From the NCBI GenBank assembly GCA_945897795.1, contig CAMDFT010000006.1, positions 1-64,000 of the forward strand: 64,000 nucleotides of DNA. The letters are read 5' to 3'. Below are positions 44,536-52,580 of this stretch, piece by piece. Made by a program: the position numbers and the translations under genes. Origin of the DNA: Limnohabitans sp. Rim8 (lineage in GTDB: Bacteria; Pseudomonadota; Gammaproteobacteria; Burkholderiales; Burkholderiaceae_C). The notes under the pieces were generated by a model. The model did not search any database. It saw only the letters and a list, made by a program, of their open reading frames with translations, and was not told the DNA's origin. Within the stretch, counting starts at the first letter, position 1. Each line of letters opens with the position of its first letter.

Positions 44536-45012
44536 ATGAAAATCACCCAAGACACCGTCGTCACCATGCAGTACAAAGTCACCAACGTCCAAGGCCAGTT
44601 GCTGGACAAGGCGAACGAGCCCACCTCGTATTTGCACGGCGGCTACGACAACACTTTTCCCAAAATTGAACAAGCGCTGGAAGGCCAAGAGGTGGGCTTC
44701 AGCACCACGCTCAAGCTGGCCCCGGCCGACGCCTTTGGTGAGCGAGACGAGAGCTTGGTTCAGACCATCCCCAAAAGTGAATTTCCACCGGGGGTGAAGG
44801 TGGGTGGGCAGCTGCGCGGGCGCTCTGCTGAGGGTCAGGAGCAGGTCTTCAATGTGGTGAAGATCAAGGGCGACAAGGTGATGTTGGACGCCAACCACCC
44901 CTGGGCAGGTCAACACCTGACGCTGACGCTCAAGGTGCTGGAGGTGCGCGCCGCCAGTGCCGATGAGGTGACGCACCGGCATGCGCACGGTGCGCACGGC
45001 CACCACCACTGA
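44536..45012 (+). CDS. slyD: FKBP-type peptidyl-prolyl isomerase, SlyD-like
   Basis: 158 residues. N-terminal MKITQDTVVTMQYKVTNVQGQLLD and YLHGGYDNTFPKIEQALEGQEVG form the FKBP half-domains. The insert-in-flap domain (APADAFGERDESLVQTIPKSEFP) follows, and a short His-rich tail (HRHAHGAHGHHH) can bind Ni/Zn. Cytoplasmic chaperone and metallochaperone in hydrogenase or urease maturation in other species. The ATG at 44536 removes a spurious extension. 26 bp after uvrD. Confidence 0.93.
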   Translation: MKITQDTVVTMQYKVTNVQGQLLDKANEPTSYLHGGYDNTFPKIEQALEGQEVGFSTTLKLAPADAFGERDESLVQTIPKSEFPPGVKVGGQLRGRSAEGQEQVFNVVKIKGDKVMLDANHPWAGQHLTLTLKVLEVRAASADEVTHRHAHGAHGHHH

Positions 45013-45050
45013 TCAGCCCCGGGCCCGTTGCCCCGCTTGTGCCGAGCGCC

Positions 45051-45845
45051 TCAGTTCAGAGGCTCGGGCGCCGCTTCGTCGAGCACGTCGGTGGCAAAGC
45101 AGTCGCGCACAGAAAACAGCATGGAGCTGAAGAACATGGCCGCCACCATCAGGGCCATGGGCATGAAGGTGGCCATCATCAACTGGGGGTTGCCCAGCAG
45201 GCTGGTGATCAACAAGGCCAGCACCCCCGAGGCCAGAAAAATTGCGGCCCAGGCCGCCACGTAAACCCCAAATGCCTTGAGGTTGCGCCAGCAGGCCATG
45301 AAGCTGAAAAACAGGCTTTTGACTGCAGGCATGCCGTACCAATGCACCAGGGCTGGCGCATGCCAGAACATCATTGAGAGCGGCACATAAAACAGCATCG
45401 AGACCCACAAGGCGGTCTGAAACGATTCGGCCGTGACCACTTCGGGTGTCATCGGCGCACCGCCAAAGTAGACCTTGGCAAAGGTGCCCCCATCGACCAC
45501 CGTCGATATGCCCATCACCAGCAAGAAAATGAGCGCGTACAGCCCGCCCAGCTGGAGCATGTTTTTGCGGTGCGGCCCCGCCTTGAACGCCACAAACAGC
45601 ACGCTGGGCATGGGAAATTTGCCATCAGAGGCCACTTGTGTGGCCGCCATCATGCCCAGTGTGAGCGCAGGCAGCACCACTAAGGCCAACGCGCCGCCGA
45701 TGAACGGGACCACCGAGACCAGCGACACGGTGATCATGAAGATGAAAAACAGCCCCGACATGGCCAGTGGCTGACGCCAGAAGGTGCGCATGCCTTGGCG
45801 GGCCCATTTCAGGCCGGCGCTGGCGGGAACAATTTGCAGGTTCAT
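45051..45845 (-). CDS. BPSS1780-family membrane protein
   Basis: 264 residues with about six hydrophobic helices, beginning MNLQIVPASAGLKWARQGMRTFWRQPLAMSGLFF, the pattern of the BPSS1780 family of uncharacterised beta-proteobacterial inner-membrane proteins. It sits 4 bp downstream of thrB, so they are probably co-transcribed, as is often seen in Burkholderiales. Function unknown. Confidence 0.88.
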   Translation of the reverse strand: MNLQIVPASAGLKWARQGMRTFWRQPLAMSGLFFIFMITVSLVSVVPFIGGALALVVLPALTLGMMAATQVASDGKFPMPSVLFVAFKAGPHRKNMLQLGGLYALIFLLVMGISTVVDGGTFAKVYFGGAPMTPEVVTAESFQTALWVSMLFYVPLSMMFWHAPALVHWYGMPAVKSLFFSFMACWRNLKAFGVYVAAWAAIFLASGVLALLITSLLGNPQLMMATFMPMALMVAAMFFSSMLFSVRDCFATDVLDEAAPEPLN

Positions 45846-45849
45846 GGTG

Positions 45850-46812
45850 TCAAAAGAGCTCGGAAGTGCAGACAGGGTGATGGACGCGGCCCAGCAGCAC
45901 GCGTTCGAAATGGGTCGGGTCGTGCGGCGTGAGCATGGCAGCTTCGCGGGGCAAATGGTAGTCCCACAGGCGCGAAATCCAAAAACGCAAAGCCCCCGCA
46001 CGCAAAAGGGCTGGCAACAATGTGCGCTCGGCCGCGCTCAAAGGGCGCGCCCGGTTGTAGGCCTGCACCAAGGCCCGGGCACGTTCTCTGACGTGGGAGC
46101 CTGTGGGCAAGTCGGTGCACCAGTCGTTCAGGCAAACCGCCAAGTCAAACAGCCAGGTGTCCACACCTGCAAAGTAAAAGTCAAAGAACCCCGTCAGCTG
46201 CTCGCCTTCGAACATGACGTTGTCGCGAAACAGGTCGGCATGCACGGGGCCCCGGGGCAGGGCGGCATAAGCTGCGCCCTGAGCGATGTGGTTTTGGTAG
46301 GCCAGTTCGCTGCGCAGCAGGCCCGACTGGGTTTGGTCCAAATAGGGCAGCACAACCGGCACGGTCTCGTTCCACCAGGGCAGACCGCGCAAATTGGGCT
46401 GGGTGCGGTGGTAGTCAGCACCGGCCAGGTGCATGCGCGCCAGCATGTCGCCCACGGCGGCGCAATGCACCACTTGGGGCCGTAGTTGGCTTTGTCCGGC
46501 CAGTTTGTTTACTACGGCAGCCGGTTTGCCGTTCACGGTGTGCAGCACATCGCCGTCGCGGTTGGCGGCCGGGTCGGGCACCGGGATGCCGCGCTCGGCC
46601 AGGTGCTTCATCAAGAACAGATAAAAGGGCAGTTGCTCGTGCGTCAGACGCTCGAACAAGGTCAGCACGTACTCACCCTGATCGGTCGACGCAAAGTAGT
46701 TGGTGTTCTCAATGCCGCCCTTGATGCCGCGCAAAGCGGTCAGCTGGCCCAGATTCAGGGCTTGCATCAGGTCGTTGGCCTGGGGTTCGGTGACTTCGGT
46801 GTATACCGCCAT
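45850..46812 (-). CDS. thrB: Homoserine kinase (ThrB, aminoglycoside-phosphotransferase fold)
   Basis: 320 residues. Phosphorylates homoserine in threonine synthesis. APH-fold type found in proteobacteria other than the GHMP ThrB of E. coli: MAVYTEVTEPQANDLMQALNLG at the N-terminus, GGIENTNYF nucleotide loop, catalytic loop PRGPVHADLFRDNVMFEG, and metal site GFFDFYFAGVDTWLFDLAVCLNDWC. The ATG at 46812 gives family length; the track start at 46920 is upstream noise. Confidence 0.94.
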   Translation of the reverse strand: MAVYTEVTEPQANDLMQALNLGQLTALRGIKGGIENTNYFASTDQGEYVLTLFERLTHEQLPFYLFLMKHLAERGIPVPDPAANRDGDVLHTVNGKPAAVVNKLAGQSQLRPQVVHCAAVGDMLARMHLAGADYHRTQPNLRGLPWWNETVPVVLPYLDQTQSGLLRSELAYQNHIAQGAAYAALPRGPVHADLFRDNVMFEGEQLTGFFDFYFAGVDTWLFDLAVCLNDWCTDLPTGSHVRERARALVQAYNRARPLSAAERTLLPALLRAGALRFWISRLWDYHLPREAAMLTPHDPTHFERVLLGRVHHPVCTSELF

Positions 46813-46936
46813 GATTGCAATAGGTGGCCTGAAGTGAGGCCTGTAAAGGGGCAAAGGGGAGATTGTAGGCGGGGGAGACGGGCTGATTGCACAGTCCACA
46901 AGGAAGCCGTTGGTCAGCAACGGGCCTGTATGGGCG

Positions 46937-48133
46937 TCATGTCTGCGTTGAAAGTGCCAGTCCCTTGCGCCATTCCGCCAGCATCGTCGCCCCGATTTTC
47001 TTGAATGCGGTGTGTTGAGCCATGTGCTGACGGGCTTCTTCGCTGGCCAGCTGCATGCCTTGAGCCACTTGGGCCAGCAGGGTCTGGGCGTGCGCTGGCG
47101 TCATGTGGCAATGGGTGCGCGCAAAGTTGATCAGGGTTTTGGCGCTGGGCCAGCGTTTGGTACCGCCCAAGGTCAGGGCCAGGATGTCGGCAGGTTTGTA
47201 GGCGGTGGTGGTCACCAGATCGTAAATCGGGGCCAGCCGGACTGCACTTTCGGCGTTGTCGTAAAGCACACCAAAATTCTTCAAATGGGCATCGCCATTT
47301 TTCAAGGCGCATGACAAAGCCAGTGCTTTGAAAAAATTTTCCAAAGCTGGGCGGACGTTTTGGGGTGAAACAAAGTCCTGGATACGCCGCGTGATGTTTT
47401 CGTAAGAGCCGTCGTATTTCTGGAGGGCGGTTTTGCCGTTGAGCACACAAAAATCCTCAAAACCCAGGTATTCGCTGTCGGTCAAGTCAAAGCGCTTGAC
47501 CACCAAAAATTGTCCGCCTTGCGAGAGTTCGAACTCGGGCACTTCCAGCCCCGCATGCAGGGCCGCTCGCATGCTGAAATACTCGTTTTCTGCCAGGCGA
47601 GGGTGTTCGGGTGTCCAGGCCTTGACGATGTGTGTGGCACCCCGATGGGTCACTCGGCCGAGGTCTGCGCTGCGCACCAGCACTTTGGGCATGGCCCCAG
47701 AAATACCGGAATGGACGGCGTAGCGACTCAGCAGGCTTTCAAACAAGCCTTCTGCGCCATCGTGGGCCAGCAGGTCGTTCAGATTTTCGCTGGGTACATC
47801 GAGAGCGCTGTCACCCGGCAGGACAAAACGCAGACGGCCAATTTGGGAACGGCCAACGATTTTGAGCAAGGCCAGGGCATCGAAACGGGGGATGACTTTG
47901 CTGAACTCCAGGCGCAGTCGCTCAGCCAGAGCGCCTTCGGGCAGGTTCATGTCAAAGATGGGGTGCAGGGATTTGTTGGCCGATGCGTAGTGTTCGCGCA
48001 CCACGGGCATGCTGAGCGACACGGCCATTTCTGCCGGGCAGGCGGCTTCATAAACAAAGTGGCATTTGTCCGGTTCGGACTCGGGCTTGAAAACACTGCC
48101 CACTTTTTGAGATGCCACATGAACGTCAAGCAT
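46937..48133 (-). CDS. hipA: HipA-type Ser/Thr kinase toxin
   Basis: 398 residues. Couple-HipA N-terminus (NLPEGALAERL), then SGISGAMPKVLV, and the HipA kinase core with catalytic LKNGDAHLKNFGVLYD and metal-binding PIYDLVTTTAYKP. All catalytic Asp/Asn residues are present, so it is likely active. Family members phosphorylate aminoacyl-tRNA synthetases or other targets and cause growth arrest. About 40 residues shorter than E. coli HipA. The start overlaps hipB by 8 bp (ATGCTTGA). Confidence 0.93.
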   Translation of the reverse strand: MLDVHVASQKVGSVFKPESEPDKCHFVYEAACPAEMAVSLSMPVVREHYASANKSLHPIFDMNLPEGALAERLRLEFSKVIPRFDALALLKIVGRSQIGRLRFVLPGDSALDVPSENLNDLLAHDGAEGLFESLLSRYAVHSGISGAMPKVLVRSADLGRVTHRGATHIVKAWTPEHPRLAENEYFSMRAALHAGLEVPEFELSQGGQFLVVKRFDLTDSEYLGFEDFCVLNGKTALQKYDGSYENITRRIQDFVSPQNVRPALENFFKALALSCALKNGDAHLKNFGVLYDNAESAVRLAPIYDLVTTTAYKPADILALTLGGTKRWPSAKTLINFARTHCHMTPAHAQTLLAQVAQGMQLASEEARQHMAQHTAFKKIGATMLAEWRKGLALSTQT

Positions 48134-48377
48134 CGCTTTGCTCTTTCATGAGTTGTTGCAAGGTGGGCCGGCGGGTTTTTTCTTGGGCCACCAGCTCCAG
48201 GCCCAGCGCGGCGCAGACAGAAAGCACTTTGCGGATGCCGATTTCAGACACGGTGCCGTTTTCTATGCCCGACACGGTGGCGCGGCTCATGCCCAAAGAA
48301 GCCGCGAGGCTGGCCTGGGTGATTTTTTTGCGTTTGCGCGTGTGGGCGATGGTTTGGCCGATGTTTTGGAGCGTCAT
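48126..48377 (-). CDS. hipB: HipB-type XRE antitoxin and repressor
   Basis: 83 residues with a Cro/C1 helix-turn-helix (IGQTIAHTRKRKKITQASLAASLGMSRATVSGIENG) and a short C-terminal tail. It neutralises HipA and represses the operon. AGGA lies before the ATG. Three ATGCANTGCAT palindromes lie 12-61 bp upstream. Confidence 0.93.
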   Translation of the reverse strand: MTLQNIGQTIAHTRKRKKITQASLAASLGMSRATVSGIENGTVSEIGIRKVLSVCAALGLELVAQEKTRRPTLQQLMKEQSDA

Positions 48378-48388
48378 TTTTGCATCCT

Positions 48389-48438
48389 ATGCAGTGCATT
48401 GGTAGTTTAAATCATTTTATGCATTGCATGCAGTGCAT
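48389..48438. promoter_or_regulatory. Triple palindromic operator of hipBA
   Basis: Three copies of ATGCA-N-TGCAT: 48389-48399 (centre G), 48419-48429 (centre T) and 48428-48438 (centre G); the last two overlap by two bases. They span the expected hipB promoter region. E. coli HipB also binds several palindromic operators, though with a different sequence. Confidence 0.75.
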
Positions 48439-48449
48439 TTTTGGGGGCG

Positions 48450-48573
48450 ATGGTGTGTGGGGCCTGCGCCGAGGCTCAGAGGCGCTTCGCTTTGCCACAT
48501 CGCCTCAGCGCAGGCCCCCCACACCATCTGAAGGTTCATCGGTGGTCACAGCGCTTCGCTTTGCCGCATCACC
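48450..48573. repeat. Long imperfect hairpin with internal direct repeat (REP-like)
   Basis: Arms of 26 bp at 48450-48475 (ATGGTGTGTGGGGCCTGCGC...) and 48502-48527 are complementary except for two positions, with a 26-nt loop. The loop sequence GCGCTTCGCTTTGCC is repeated with its flank (CATCACC versus CATCGCC) just after the hairpin. Placed between the divergent hipBA and polA. No T-run, so it is not a classic terminator. Confidence 0.8.
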
Positions 48574-48602
48574 CTGACACAGGCCCAGCCCCCAATCCTT
48601 CT

Positions 48603-48631
48603 TGGTCACTTGGGTGTCAACCCGGTACACA
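48603..48631 (+). promoter_or_regulatory. Possible polA promoter
   Basis: TTGGTC (48603-48608), 17-bp spacer, TACACA (48626-48631), eight bases before the polA ATG. If real, the transcript would have almost no leader. Read by eye. Confidence 0.3.
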
Positions 48632-48639
48632 ATCGAGGG

Positions 48640-51510
48640 ATGAGCGAAAACAACCCTGACACCACCCCTGCCACGACATCCGGCAGCATCCCCGTCAAAC
48701 CCAGCTTATTGCTGGTCGACGGCTCCAGCTACCTGTACCGCGCCTTTCACGCCATGCCCGACCTGCGGGCCGTGCCAGGCGACCCGACGAGTGCCGCCAC
48801 GGGCGCCATTCGAGGCATGATCAACATGATGGAGCGGCTGCGCAAGGATGTGCCCGCCGTTTATGCGGCTTGCGTGTTCGACGCCAAAGGGCCGACTTTC
48901 CGCGACGAGCTGTACCCCGAGTACAAGGCCAACCGCAGCCCCATGCCCGATGATTTGCGCTCCCAGATAGAGCCGATCCACGAGCTGGTGCGCCTGATGG
49001 GCTGGACCGTGTTGGACGTGCCGGGTGTAGAGGCCGACGACGTGATTGCCACGCTGGCCCATGTGGCCGCGCAGCAGGGCATCCAAGTCACGGTGTCGAG
49101 CGGTGACAAGGATTTGAGTCAGTTGGTCAATGAGCACATCACCATCATCGACACCATGAACGGCAAGGTGCGCGATGTGGCGGGTGTCACGGCCGAGTTT
49201 GGCGTGCCGCCTTCGCTCATGATCGACTACCAAACCCTGGTCGGCGACACGGTGGACAACGTGCCTGGCGTGGCCAAAGTGGGCCCCAAGACTGCTGCCA
49301 AATGGCTGATGGAATACGGCTCGCTCGACAAGCTGATGGAAAACGCGCAAGACATCAAGGGCGTGGCGGGCGAGAACCTGCGTCAGGCGGTGGACTGGCT
49401 GCCCAAGGGCCGCGCCCTGGTGTCCATGAAAACCGATTGCGACCTGAATGGCTGGGTGCCCGATTTGCCGTCGCTGGCCAGCTTGCACCTGCACGCGCCC
49501 GACAAAGACAAGCTGCTCAATTTTTACCAAACCTATGGCTTTAAAGGGCTGGTGCAGTCGCTGGGTGGGGCTGTGCCCGCGCCCGCTCCAAAAGCCAAAA
49601 CCGCCAAGCCCAAAGACACGGGCATGGGTGACTTGTTCGGAGAGGCTTCAGCCAACGAACCAGCGTCCTTGCCCGAGTTGGACAGCGCGGCCAGCGCCGT
49701 GCAGGGCGACTTGAAATACGACACCGTGCTCGACTGGGCCGCGTTCGACACGTGGCTGGCCCGCATCGAGCAAGCGCCGCTCACGGCCGTCGACACCGAA
49801 ACCACGTCTCTGGACGCCATGCGTGCCGAGATCGTGGGCATTTCGCTGAGCATCACCCCCGGCGAGGCGGCCTACATTCCGCTGGCCCACAACGGCCCCG
49901 GTGCGCCCGAGCAGCTGCCGCTGGCCGAGGTGTTGGCCAAGCTCAAGCCTTGGCTCGAAAATCCGGCTAGCCACAAGCTGGGCCAGAACATCAAATACGA
50001 CCGCCATGTGTTCGCCAACCACGGCATCGAGGTGCAGGGATATGCACACGACACCATGCTGGAAAGTTACGTGCTTGAAGTGCACAAGCCGCATGGCCTC
50101 TCTAGCCTGGCTGAGCGGCATGTGGGCCGCCGGGGCGTGACTTACGAAGACCTGTGCGGCAAAGGTGCGCACCAGATCCCGTTTGCGCAGGTGGACGTGG
50201 ACAAGGCGGCGCACTATTCTTGCGAAGACTCGGACCAGTGCCTGGACGTGCATTTGGCGCTGTGGCCGCAGATTGAAGCGCATGCGGGGCTCAAATATGT
50301 GTACGACTTGGAAATCGCCACCAGCGAATCGCTGTACCGCATCGAGCGCAACGGCGTGCTGATCGACGCGCCAACCTTGGCCACGCAAAGCCAGGCGCTG
50401 GGCGAGCGCATCGTGCAGCTCGAAACCGAAGCCTACGAGATCGCGGGCCAGCCCTTCAACCTGGCCAGCCCCAAGCAGTTGGGCGAGATCTTTTTTGACA
50501 AGTTGGGCCTGCCTGTCGTCAAGAAAACCGCCACCGGAGCGCGCAGCACCGACGAAGAGGTGCTGGAGAAATTGGCCGAAGACTATCCGCTGCCCGCCCG
50601 CATCCTGGAGCACCGGAGTCTTTCCAAACTCAAAGGCACTTACACCGACAAGCTGGCGCAGCTGGCCTTGCCGCGCACCGGTCGCGTGCACACGCATTAC
50701 GCGCAGGCGGTGGCCGTCACGGGCCGTTTGTCGAGCAACGAGCCCAACCTGCAAAACATCCCGGTGCGCACTGCCGAAGGGCGCAAGGTGCGCGAAGCTT
50801 TTGTGGCCCCCGCGGGCTGCGTGATCGCGAGTGCCGACTACAGCCAGATTGAGCTGCGCATCATGGCGCACCTGAGCGACGACCCGGCCTTGCTCAAAGC
50901 CTTTCATGAAGGCCTGGACGTGCACAAGGCCACCGCTGCCGAGGTGTTTGGCGCCACGCCCGACACGGTGAGCAGCGAGCAACGGCGTTACGCCAAGACC
51001 ATCAACTTTGGCCTGATTTACGGCATGAGCGCGTTCGGTCTGGCCAAGGCGCTCTCCATCGACAACACCGCTGCCAAGAACTACATCACCCGCTACTTCG
51101 AGCGTTTCGCCGGGGTCAAACACTACATGGACGCCACCCGCGAGCAGGCCAAGGCGCTGGGTTATGTCGAAACCGTGTTTGGCCGCCGCCTGGTGCTGCC
51201 CGAGATCAACAGCCCCAACGGCCCACGCCGCGCCGGGGCAGAACGCGCCGCCATCAACGCACCCATGCAGGGCACGGCGGCCGACCTGATCAAACTGAGC
51301 ATGGTCGCGGTGCAAAAAGCGTTGGACGAACAAGGCAAGGCGTCGAAAGTCATCATGCAGGTGCACGATGAATTGGTGTTCGAGGTCCCAGAGTCAGAAG
51401 TGGAATGGGTGCGCACCGAGGTGCCGCGCATCATGGCCGCTGTGGCCGACCTGAAGGTGCCGCTGCTCGCCGAAGTGGGCTTTGGCCCTAACTGGGAACA
51501 GGCGCACTGA
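48640..51510 (+). CDS. polA: DNA polymerase I
   Basis: 956 residues with three domains. The 5'-nuclease (about 20-310) has LLVDGSSYLYRAFHAMP, EADDVIATLA and GDTVDNVPGVAKVGPKTAAKWL. The 3'-5' exonuclease (about 365-540) has AVDTETTSLDAM and keeps the acidic residues, with HSCEDSDQ-like HYSCEDSDQCLDVH. The polymerase domain (about 560-956) has SSNEPNLQNIPVRTAEGRKVREAF, DYSQIELRIMAHLS, RRYAKTINFGLIYGMSAFGL and the final MQVHDELVFEVPE. Repairs gaps and replaces Okazaki primers. The ATG at 48640 (MSENNPDTT) is preferred to the track start at 48610. Confidence 0.97.
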   Translation: MSENNPDTTPATTSGSIPVKPSLLLVDGSSYLYRAFHAMPDLRAVPGDPTSAATGAIRGMINMMERLRKDVPAVYAACVFDAKGPTFRDELYPEYKANRSPMPDDLRSQIEPIHELVRLMGWTVLDVPGVEADDVIATLAHVAAQQGIQVTVSSGDKDLSQLVNEHITIIDTMNGKVRDVAGVTAEFGVPPSLMIDYQTLVGDTVDNVPGVAKVGPKTAAKWLMEYGSLDKLMENAQDIKGVAGENLRQAVDWLPKGRALVSMKTDCDLNGWVPDLPSLASLHLHAPDKDKLLNFYQTYGFKGLVQSLGGAVPAPAPKAKTAKPKDTGMGDLFGEASANEPASLPELDSAASAVQGDLKYDTVLDWAAFDTWLARIEQAPLTAVDTETTSLDAMRAEIVGISLSITPGEAAYIPLAHNGPGAPEQLPLAEVLAKLKPWLENPASHKLGQNIKYDRHVFANHGIEVQGYAHDTMLESYVLEVHKPHGLSSLAERHVGRRGVTYEDLCGKGAHQIPFAQVDVDKAAHYSCEDSDQCLDVHLALWPQIEAHAGLKYVYDLEIATSESLYRIERNGVLIDAPTLATQSQALGERIVQLETEAYEIAGQPFNLASPKQLGEIFFDKLGLPVVKKTATGARSTDEEVLEKLAEDYPLPARILEHRSLSKLKGTYTDKLAQLALPRTGRVHTHYAQAVAVTGRLSSNEPNLQNIPVRTAEGRKVREAFVAPAGCVIASADYSQIELRIMAHLSDDPALLKAFHEGLDVHKATAAEVFGATPDTVSSEQRRYAKTINFGLIYGMSAFGLAKALSIDNTAAKNYITRYFERFAGVKHYMDATREQAKALGYVETVFGRRLVLPEINSPNGPRRAGAERAAINAPMQGTAADLIKLSMVAVQKALDEQGKASKVIMQVHDELVFEVPESEVEWVRTEVPRIMAAVADLKVPLLAEVGFGPNWEQAH

Positions 51511-51557
51511 GGCTGCTCGTTTAACGCTTGACATCGTTGGGCGAGCGACCAGGCACG

Positions 51558-51799
51558 CCAGCATCCGTCACTGCGAGGAGCTGGCGACGCGGCAGTCCAG
51601 GGGTGAGACGGGTTGGGTTGGCGGTGGTCGAATAACCTGTTGCGAATGGATGGCCACGCTTCGCTCGCCATGACAGGGGGTGAAAGACACCGCTGTAGAA
51701 AGCAGCGAGCCCTCGGCAGTGAACAGTGAACAGTGAACAGTGAACAGTGAACCCCCAGCATCCGTCACTGCGAGGAGCTTGCGACGCGGCAGTCCAGGG
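51558..51799. repeat. Pair of 45-bp dispersed repeats with an inverted relative between
   Basis: CCAGCATCCGTCACTGCGAG... at 51558-51602 and again at 51755-51799 (45 bp, one mismatch, same orientation). Between them, 51647-51674 is the inverted, diverged copy of GTCATTGCGAGCGAAGCGCGGTAATCCA found at 30108. The 45-bp unit is itself the reverse complement of 30065-30097. No ORF is supported in 51511-51799. Confidence 0.85.
51717..51751. repeat. Heptanucleotide tandem repeat (CAGTGAA)5
   Basis: Five perfect copies of CAGTGAA in a row, between the two dispersed-repeat copies downstream of polA. A likely slippage site; no coding frame depends on it. Confidence 0.95.
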
Positions 51800-52438
51800 T
51801 CATGCAGACCAAGGCGCATGCTTGTGCATGATGGCCTGAAACAGATCTGAAGCTTCAAATTTGGCTAGCCAAGACGCCAATGCAGGCCACGGCTGTGCTG
51901 CAAACCAGGTCGGGTCGGTGTGGGCGTATTGCCGCACAAAGGGGGCCATGGCCGCATCGGCCAGGCCGAAGTGCTCGCCAGCCAAAAAAGGCTGTGCCCG
52001 CAGCCGCGCATCCAGCGAATGCAACCAAACTGCAGCCTCATCGCGGTCGGCCGCGCCGCTGTCCAAGCCGGACCGATTCGGGTATTTGTAGCGGTCCAGT
52101 TGCTGCTTGAAAGGCCCGTCGTTGTGCGCGATCAGGGCCAGCGCATCGGCCATGCCAGCATCTGACGCAGGCAGCCAGCCCAGCGGGTCGCGCTGGCGCA
52201 GGGCCCACAGCATGATGTCCAGGCTCTGCTCCAGTACGCGGCCATCCGCAGCCCCGCGCAGCCACAGCACCGGCACTGTGCCTTTGGGTGACAGGGACAA
52301 CATGTGAGCGGGTTTTTTTTTCAGTACCACTTCGCGGTGTTCGTAAACCATGCTGCTGACGTGCAGGGCCAGCCGGGCCCGCATGGCATAGGGGCAGCGG
52401 CGAAACGAATACAAAACAGGCTGGGCGGATTCGGACAT
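51800..52438 (-). CDS. Glutathione S-transferase-like protein
   Basis: 212 residues from the ATG at 52438. Thioredoxin-fold N-terminus with the GST active-site region PVLYSFRRCPYAMRARLAL (Cys-Pro-Tyr, omega-like) and GTVPVLWLR plus RVLEQSLDIMLWAL, then a helical C-domain (FLAGEHFGLADAAMAPFVRQY). Cys in place of Ser/Tyr suggests thiol transferase or dehydroascorbate-type activity more than conjugation. Substrate unknown. Divergent from the dienelactone hydrolase gene. Confidence 0.88.
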   Translation of the reverse strand: MSESAQPVLYSFRRCPYAMRARLALHVSSMVYEHREVVLKKKPAHMLSLSPKGTVPVLWLRGAADGRVLEQSLDIMLWALRQRDPLGWLPASDAGMADALALIAHNDGPFKQQLDRYKYPNRSGLDSGAADRDEAAVWLHSLDARLRAQPFLAGEHFGLADAAMAPFVRQYAHTDPTWFAAQPWPALASWLAKFEASDLFQAIMHKHAPWSA

Positions 52439-52580
52439 GGCGGCAGTGTAATTGCCTGATTCAAGCGCCCACGACACACCAGGGCGACCCGTCCCAGCCG
52501 CCCATTGCCACTTTTGTGCAAGCCCGGAGCAACTGTGCCAAGATAAAGGCCTTTTTATTGGACGACCGAGGAGACATCCC

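Noticed and set aside
51717-51751. CRISPR-like array
   Set aside because: Perfect tandem heptamers without spacers; no cas genes in the window.
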